The notes below the pieces were generated by a model that saw only the letters and a program-made list of their open reading frames with translations, searched no databases and had not been told where the DNA came from. Below, piece by piece: positions 57,750 through 64,000 of a stretch of DNA of 64,000 nucleotides; position 1 is the stretch's first letter, and each line of letters opens with the position of its first letter. The position numbers were made by a program, and so were the translations under genes. This DNA is from Apus apus (taxonomy: Eukaryota; Chordata; Aves; Apodiformes; Apodidae): the NCBI RefSeq assembly GCF_020740795.1, contig NC_067312.1, positions 67,352,905 through 67,416,904 on the forward strand, given 5' to 3'.

Positions 57750-58822
57750 AGTGCTCGGGAACTTAGTGTGGATTTGCAACAGTCCCTGGGAAACTTTTGG
57801 TCTATATATCCACTACTTGAAACACCAAAGGGAGCCTAGTGGTTGGAGTCTACTACAGGTCGCCGAATCAAGTGGAGCCATCGATGAAGCCTCCTTACTG
57901 CAGCTTGAGGAAACATCGCAATCGCAGGCTCTCATCCTGCTGGGGGATTTTAACCACCCCAACATCTGTTGGAAAAGTAGCATGGCAAGTTGTAGGCAAT
58001 CCAGGAGACTCCTGGAATGCCTTAATGACAACTTCTTAAGTCAGGAAGTTAGTCCTACCTGGGGGGATGCGTTATTGGACCTGATTGTCACAAATGTAAG
58101 TGAACTCTTTGGTGATATCAAAGTTGAAGGCAGCCTGGGCTGCAGTGACCATGCACTAGTGCAGTTCACTGTCCTAAGGGGTAAGAGGCAGATGAAAAGC
58201 TTAGTCAGGTCTCTGAATTTTAGGAGAGCAAACTTCCAGCTCTTCAAGGAGTTGGAAGATAGGACCCCATGGGAAATGGCCCTCAGGGACGAGGGAGCAG
58301 AAGAGAGCTGGCAGATCTTTAAAGATGGTTTCCACATGGCACAAGAGGTCTCAATCCCCTGGTATAGGAAATCAGGCAAGGAAGCTAAGAGACCAGCATG
58401 GCTGAGGCAAGACCTGCTGGTCAAACTAAAAGGCAAGATGGACCTACACAGGCAGTGGAAGAGGGGTCAGGTATCCTGGGCTGAGTATAGGGACACTGCC
58501 TGGTTATGCAGGGATGAGGTCAGGAAGGCCAAGGCACAGCTGGAGCTGAACTTGGCAAGAGATGTAAAGAAAAAACTAGAAGGGCTTCTACAGGTACATA
58601 AACCAGAAAAGGAAGGTTAAATAAAGCTTGACCCCTCCTGCTGAGCCACATGGTGAACTGGTAACAACAGACGAGGAGAAGGCAGAGGTTCTCAACAACC
58701 TTTTTCCTTCAGCCTTCACTGGCAACCCCTCTCCTCACAACTCTCATGTTGATGGCCCACAAGATGCAGACCAGAGAGACAAAGTCCCTCCCACTGTAAG
58801 TGAAGATAAGGTTAAATTCTAG
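57750..58822 (+). mobile_element. CR1 endonuclease segment, sense, lacking RT and 3' end
   Basis: A long open frame (to 58,620) encodes much of the CR1 endonuclease: QALILLGDFNHPNICW, LLDLIVTNVSELFGDIK, LGCSDHALVQFTVL (catalytic SDH), LNFRRANFQLFKELEDRTPW, then the linker RPAWLRQDLLVKLKGKMD. A one-base loss near 57,870 and further frameshifts near 58,560-58,640 break the ORF. A later piece reads LVTTDEEKAEVLNNLF. It stops near 58,822 with no RT and no CR1 tail. The open frame is a relic. Confidence 0.92.
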
Positions 58823-60189
58823 ACACAATCATCTCCATAGGTCTAACTTCAATTAGATGATTCACAAAAGCAAAGTATGTGCATAGTGTTCTCCAGATCA
58901 GATCCTAAGGCTACAACCTGTTTCTACTGGGAAGCCCTTCTTAGTTCACTCCATTTTCCTTGAAAAATTGATTTTCTGTAAGTGTTGCTGGAGTTACACC
59001 AGCAGCAAGTAAGATTCTGCAGAGAATGAAGAAAATCCATCACACTGTTTCTTAGTTAAAGGCATATCACCTATGAAACTGGGGGGAGAAAAGAGGAAGA
59101 AACTGCCTGCCTCACACGTGCTTCCCTTTGAACTAAAAATTGCTTATTACACATCAAACGTATCAGATAATTTAATTCTCTTCACACTGATAGCGCTGCA
59201 GTGAATGTTGATGAAAGCAGCCTATTCACAGTCAAAACTGCTAGCAATTATTGTCATTTCTGGTTTTATGCCAGCAGTGACCAATGGGAACATTTTGCCT
59301 TGGGCTTTATGTAAAGACAGACTGATATTGCCTGGTCTTTAGAGTGCTTCTCTTGAATGAAGGACATCTTTAGAGCCCAGGAGGACCACGTATTGGCAAA
59401 AAGAAAATTTAAGCAACACTGTATCTGAACAGTTTTGTTCAAATACTTTTTTACTTGAAAAATTTGTTTTAACAGTTCTCAGCAAAATCTTTTGAACGTC
59501 AGCTTAACTACATGTGATTCAAAATAAAAGTCTCCCAGGCCAGAATGGTATGTATGTTTGTTTTCTGTGCAATTAAACATTTTGGGTGATGAGGAGCTTT
59601 CCCAGGTTAATGTTTTGCCAAGGAAAAGAAACATTTGACAGCAACTTTTCAGATGAAAAACTATAAATATTTCAGGTTTTGTGTTTCCTGTTCAGACCAA
59701 ACTTTCAATTACTGACACAGTGTTATTGTCTTCAGTGGGTGCTTTTAGAAAGGCCCTAGTGAGAGCTCAGAGATGTTCTTTTGGTCCCAGAGAAGCCTGT
59801 CTATGTGACAGCTGGAAACTAAACGATTTCATCTCTGCAACTTTATTATGGCCTCTCTCTAAGGGGGGAGTCTGCTCTTATTTAAGTTTAAACCCTAATT
59901 TAACTCAAGTTCCAGGGAATATGTTAATTGTGGATGTCTGAATGACCCAAATCTATTTTTTTTAAATAGCAAATTAATGTCATTTGCATGTTTTTGGAAG
60001 TGGAAACAATATATTATTCATTGTAAGGGTGGTATATGATAAATCTTTACGTTGTTGGAGTTTTTGTTTTATTTTGTAAAAAGAATAAAGCACAGTATGG
60101 GTAATAACCAACCCCAGGGGGTACCTAAGTGTAGGGAGAGTATCTCAGGCTGTTGCTATCACACCATAACCGAATTTGCAATCTAGACC
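58823..60189. other. intronic DNA, no gene seen
   Basis: AT-rich sequence without recognised features. Confidence 0.5.
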
Positions 60190-60348
60190 TTGCGTGGTTA
60201 GCCAGCTGAAAAACTCGCCGAGGGGACAGACTCCAGTGCAGATGAGCCCTCCGTGGAGGAGGGATTTGCGGCGAGCGGACGGGGCGGACGGGGCAGGTTG
60301 CTGGGGTGGTTCGTGCAGGAAGGGCGTGCTGGGGGGGGGGATGTTCCT
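60190..60348. other. small CpG-rich patch in MARCHF3 intron
   Basis: About 160 bp with repeated CpG (GCGGCGAGCGGACGGGGCGG) ending in a G10 run, next to the 3' end of an antisense CR1. It could be an alternative promoter, an enhancer with an unmethylated core, or a GC-rich repeat remnant. No exon or splice signal is clear. Confidence 0.45.
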
Positions 60349-60350
60349 TC

Positions 60351-61545
60351 AAATCACAGAATCACAGCACGTTAGGGGCTGGAAGGGTCCTCTGAAGATC
60401 ATAGAGTCCAACCCTCCTGCCAGAGCAGGGCAAAAAAACCCCAACAACTAGGGCAGATCACTCAGAAAGGCATCCAGACAGGTCTTGAAAGTCTCCAGAG
60501 AAGGAGACTCCACAGCCTCTCTGGGGAGCCTGTTCCAGTGCTCTGTAACCCTCACAGGAAAGCAGGTCTTCCTCGTGTTGAGGTGAAACTTCGGGTCCTT
60601 GAGTTTGAATCCACTGCCCCTCGTCCTATCACAGGGCACAAGTGACAAGAGCTTGTCCCTGCCTTCTTGAAGCCCTCATGTATTTATAGACATTAATTAG
60701 ATACCCCTCAGTCTTCTCCTCTTGACTGAAAAGCCCCAGGTCTCTTAGCCTTTCCTCATAAGGCAGGTGTTCCAGCCCCCTTCATCAGCCTCGTAGCCTC
60801 CGCTGGACTCTCTCCAGTAGATTCCTGTCCCTCTTGAACTGGGGAGCCAAGAACTGGACACAATACTCTAAGTGAGGTCTCCAGGGCAGAGCAGACCAGG
60901 AGAAGAACCTCCCTCAATCTGCTGGACACAGTCCTCCTAATGTACCCCAAGATACCACTGGCCTTCTTGGCCACAAGGGCACATCGCTGTCCCATGGATA
61001 ACCTGTTGTCTACCAGGACTCCAGGGTCCTTCTCCACAGAGCTGCTCTCTAGCAGATCACCTCCTTAATTGTAGTGGTGCATTTTGTTGTTCCTTCCAGG
61101 TGCAGGACTCTGCACTTGCTCTTGTTGAATCTCATTAGGTTCTTCTTCGCCCAGCTCTCCAGCCTGTCCAAATTTTGCTGAATGGCTGCTCAGCCATCAG
61201 GTGAATCAGCCATCCTCTCAGTTTCGTGTCATCAGCAAACTTGCTGAGAAGACATTCTGTCCTGTCATCAAGGTAATTGATAAAGATGTCGAACAGGACT
61301 GGATCCAGAACTGATCCCTGAGGGACTCCACTAGTTACAAGTCTCCACCTGGACTTTACACCACTGATCAACACTCTTTAGGATCTGTTGTGTTGTCTGT
61401 TCTTAATTCATCTCACTGTCCATTCTTTTATCCCACATATCCCGAGCTTACTCAAGAGGATATTATGGGAGACTGTCAAAAGCCTTGCTAAGGTCAAGGC
61501 AGACTACATGCACTGGTCTCTCTGCATCTATCCATTTAGTCACCA
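60351..61545 (-). mobile_element. CR1 LINE, antisense, 5'-truncated
   Basis: The reverse complement reads RT ([32 protein letters not shown]), the thumb ([37 protein letters not shown]) and the terminal region (EHWNRLPREAVESPSLETFK), to the 3' end at AAATCACAGAATCACAG (60,351). Among the better preserved CR1 copies in the window, though still broken by frameshifts. Confidence 0.94.
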
Positions 61546-61794
61546 AGCACTCAGCTCCAAGGGATACTGCACGGGTCAAGGGTGCTCATCTGAATTACCA
61601 AGGCAAAATGGTGAGCACTCAGCAGAGGGCAAAGGCTGCAGCTCTGGCTGCAGGTTCTACACCATGCATCCCAGTGGTGGTTGATGCCTCGACTCAGAGC
61701 TGTTGCAGGGAGAGGCTGCTGTACAGATCACAGGCTGTGGGAAGTGCCTGGAGCTCTTGCATGGGGCAGGGGTAAGGGGGAAACGGTCTTGCAT

Positions 61795-61990
61795 AAGGTT
61801 TGCCCAGGTAGAGGACCTCCTGCAGCAGATTCCCCCTTCCTGGAGGTGTTCAAGGCCAGGCTGGAGAGGGCTTTGTGCAACCTTGTCTAGTGGGAGGTGT
61901 CCCTGCCCTTGCCGGGGGGGGGTGGGGGTGGTTGGAACTAGATGATCTTCTAGGTCCCTTCCAACCCAAACCATTCTATGATTCTATGAA
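61795..61990 (+). mobile_element. CR1 3' end fragment, sense
   Basis: TGGAGGTGTTCAAGGCCAGG, CTAGTGGGAGGTGTCCCTGC, a G-rich stretch, then CCCTTCCAACCCAAACCATT and ATTCTATGATTCTATGAAA. Opposite in orientation to the CR1 about 250 bp to its left. Confidence 0.94.
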
Positions 61991-62914
61991 ATTTCTAGCT
62001 GGTCAAATTAAACTTTATTGTATTCTTTAACATTAGTCTGGCTTCCTGCTATTCTGTTTTACAGCTATCCACTTTTAGTTTATATACCAGGTGATGCATG
62101 TATCAGGTAAAAGATTTCAAGATGTGTAAAGAAAAAAAATTTTGCAGCACTCTGGGAGAAGCAGTAATTCCTTTTATCTGCATGGTTTTCAAAGCTCCTA
62201 TTCTATTTTGGAGGAATATATTTCCAACTAGGCAGACAAATGTATGCACTCAAGAAAAACAATCAACAAAGTATGTGTTTTGTTTTAAATCAAAATCAAG
62301 GCAGATTTGCTCTTGGCAACATGTATTTCAACACATTGCAAATGTCCTGATCTACAAGCTAAAATATAGCGAAATTAAAGAACTGATAGACAGTAAATGC
62401 TTGGTAGCTCTCCAAAAGACAGATGCAATAAAACTTTTAATCTTAGAAAAAAGCTACTTTTGACTGACTCCTACTGGCAGTAGGAAATTCTACCAGCAGG
62501 ACAGGTAGTTTAGAACTGTGTTATAAAGTCATGATGTCCAAAGTAAAGTCATCAATACCATGATCTAAACCAAAAATAGCTGTACCTTTGCAAACCACAG
62601 CAAATTCTCTCATCTTGCTAGTCCTTAAAGAATAGCATTTGGCCTTTTCCAAAGCAGCTATTTGGAATCAGCTGGGAACTTCTGTTTGCATTCTTGCTGT
62701 CAATACGATGAGCATCACGAATAATGAAGAATCTATGTGAATAATGTCACTTTTCTAGAGTGGATTTATTTCTGTGGACTGACTGCATTACAGAAGCAGC
62801 TTATATAAAAGTGGAAGGTCTATAAAAGTCACTAACTGAAATTACTGCAGTTTGATTCCACTGTGTTTGTAGTGAGATCCTTCCAGGTTTATCTCAAGGA
62901 ACATCAGGTACACA
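61991..62914. other. intronic DNA, no gene seen
   Basis: AT-rich. The 121-codon open frame at 62,098-62,463 has no recognised domain and is most likely chance. Confidence 0.5.
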
Positions 62915-63560
62915 CATATCGAACAAGGCGGACCTGTAAGCCCTTGGACCACAGTGGAGCAGATGTGGATCTGCAGCCATAGAGGACCCCTGTGCCAAGG
63001 AAAGTGACTGTTCCCAAAGCAGCCCATGGCTCTGTGTGCAGCCCATGCTGGAGCAGTCTGTTCCTGAGGATTGCTCCTGATGGGAGGGACTCATGTTGGA
63101 GGGGTTTGTGGAGGACTCTCCCATGGGAGGGACCCTGCTGGGAATCAGAGGACTGGGAGGAATCCTACTTCCTGAGGAGGAAGGAGCAGCAGAAGACTTA
63201 TGACAAACTGATGTTAAACCCCATCCCCAGTCCCCCGTGTCGCTGAGGGGAAGGAGGTAGAAAAATGGGGAATAAAGTAATTTGGGCCTGGGAAGAAGGG
63301 AGGGGTGGGGTCAGGTATTTAAGTACCGCTCTTTCTTTTGTCTTTGTTCTGTTTGCATCCAATTAGTGATAAATTAAATTTGTATTTTTCCCCAAGTTAA
63401 GTCTGTTTTGCCTGTGATCGGAATTGCTGAATGAACCTTCCTTGTCCTTGTCTCAACCCATGAGCTTCTAGTTGGTTTTTGTCCTCCCCCAGTGCATGGG
63501 GGTGGGTGTGAGTGAGAGGCCACAGGGTTCTTTGTTGTTCGTTAGGCCCAAACCACGACA
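62915..63560 (+). mobile_element. ERV LTR, 5'-truncated
   Basis: The last ~650 bp of an avian ERV LTR, ending AGGCCCAAACCACGACA at 63,560. It contains U3/R-like signals: GGTATTTAAGTACC (TATA-like, near 63,315), AATAAA near 63,271 and an AAATTAAA stretch near 63,372. The matching TGTCG 5' terminus was not found, so no target duplication can be checked. Confidence 0.7.
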
Positions 63561-63808
63561 TTATGTCATAATCCATCTCTTGCTCCTTTCCAACAATCTA
63601 TCTCGTTCTCTCCAGTGAAGCTGTTGTGAACAAATTCACAAGTGACTGAGAAATAAGGAAGTCCCAGGTCCCAAAGGAGAGCTGATGAGCACCAGCCCAG
63701 CATCTGAGCAGATTTCGCATAAGCAGGTTCATCTGGAGGGAGTAGGAAAATTAGCTCAGCTCATAACAAAAGCAGTATAAGTGATGAAAGTCAGGCAGGG
63801 CATGAGGA

Positions 63809-64000
63809 ATCATAGAATCATAGAATCATAGAATCCTAGGGGTTGGAAGGGACCTCGAAAGATCATCTAGTCCAACCCCCCTGCCAGAGCAGGGTCACCT
63901 AGAGTACATCACACAGGAAGGCATCCAGGCGGGTTTTGAATGTCTCCAGCGAAGGAGACTCCACAACCTCTCTGGGCAGCCTGTTCCAGTGCTCTGTCAC
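63809..64000 (-). mobile_element. CR1 3' end, antisense, continues past window
   Basis: Starts with three copies of the CR1 terminal repeat ATCATAGA, then GGTTGGAAGGGACCTCG, AGTCCAACCCCCCTGCC and GCCTGTTCCAGTGCTCTGTC. The element runs off the right edge. Confidence 0.94.

Larger units (their letters stand above)
52944..64000 (-). other. MARCHF3: MARCHF3 upstream intron (continues past window)
   Basis: At least 11 kb of intron. No RING-CH motif (the CRIC...C...H type cysteine/histidine pattern) could be read on the minus strand, so the preceding exon lies to the right. It carries CR1 and LTR fragments listed separately. Open frames in the C-rich stretch at 53,700-54,320 show no recognisable protein family. 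Confidence 0.7.

Noticed and set aside
57745-58620. 291-codon open frame as a host gene
   Set aside because: Matches the CR1 endonuclease, including GDFNHPNICW and CSDHALV. It is a transposon relic with frameshifts at both ends.
62098-62463. 121-codon open frame in the MARCHF3 intron
   Set aside because: No recognised domain and AT-rich composition like its intronic surroundings. It is on the opposite strand to MARCHF3 and has no promoter or splice support.
1-64000. CRISPR arrays, bacterial operons, tRNA or rRNA genes
   Set aside because: None was seen. The direct repeats present are microsatellites, CR1 tails and LTR ends.

Overview
The window is vertebrate, almost certainly bird, genomic DNA. 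It has spliced genes with long introns, many CR1 LINE fragments (the dominant avian retrotransposon) and avian-type endogenous retrovirus LTRs. It shows no bacterial-style gene packing, no operons and no CRISPR. Gene identities rest on recognising the translated exons and on gene order. PHAX, LMNB1 and MARCHF3 are neighbours in this order and these orientations at human 5q23, and as I recall on the chicken Z chromosome.

Layout. (1) 1-946: last intron and last coding exon of PHAX (+ strand), followed by its 3' flank. (2) About 950-18,900: PHAX 3' UTR and intergenic DNA carrying a GC-rich patch (3.4-3.8 kb) and CR1 copies at 6.7-7.4, 9.4-12.2, 13.5-14.1 and 16.45-16.65 kb. (3) 18.9-20.3 kb: a strong CpG island that is the LMNB1 promoter, with CCAAT, GC boxes, an E-box and a CArG box. 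(4) 19,466-36,762: a complete 11-exon LMNB1 (lamin B1) coding sequence. Every splice junction is readable and the conceptual protein is 585 aa. A polyadenylation signal lies at 37,626. Intron 7 holds a 1.75 kb antisense CR1. (5) About 37.7-45.0 kb: AT-rich, almost repeat-free DNA between two convergent genes, probably including the MARCHF3 3' UTR. (6) 45,003-64,000: the 3' part of MARCHF3 on the minus strand (last two coding exons at 45,003-45,161 and 52,734-52,943). Its introns hold a 698 bp solo LTR with a target-site duplication, a CR1 with an inverted 5' part, other CR1 and LTR fragments and a small CpG-rich patch. The RING-CH exon of MARCHF3 was not found, so it should lie to the right of the window.

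The genes do not form one pathway. PHAX is the adaptor for nuclear export of U snRNA, lamin B1 builds the nuclear lamina, and MARCHF3 is a membrane-bound E3 ubiquitin ligase. I found no clearly new genetic system. The more interesting points are lineage-specific changes in lamin B1 (an extra residue in linker L12, loss of one of the paired Cdk1 Ser-Pro sites, a CVMM CAAX box, new cysteines, an eroded acidic tail), a c-fos-like CArG box in its promoter, and the structure of several retroelement insertions.
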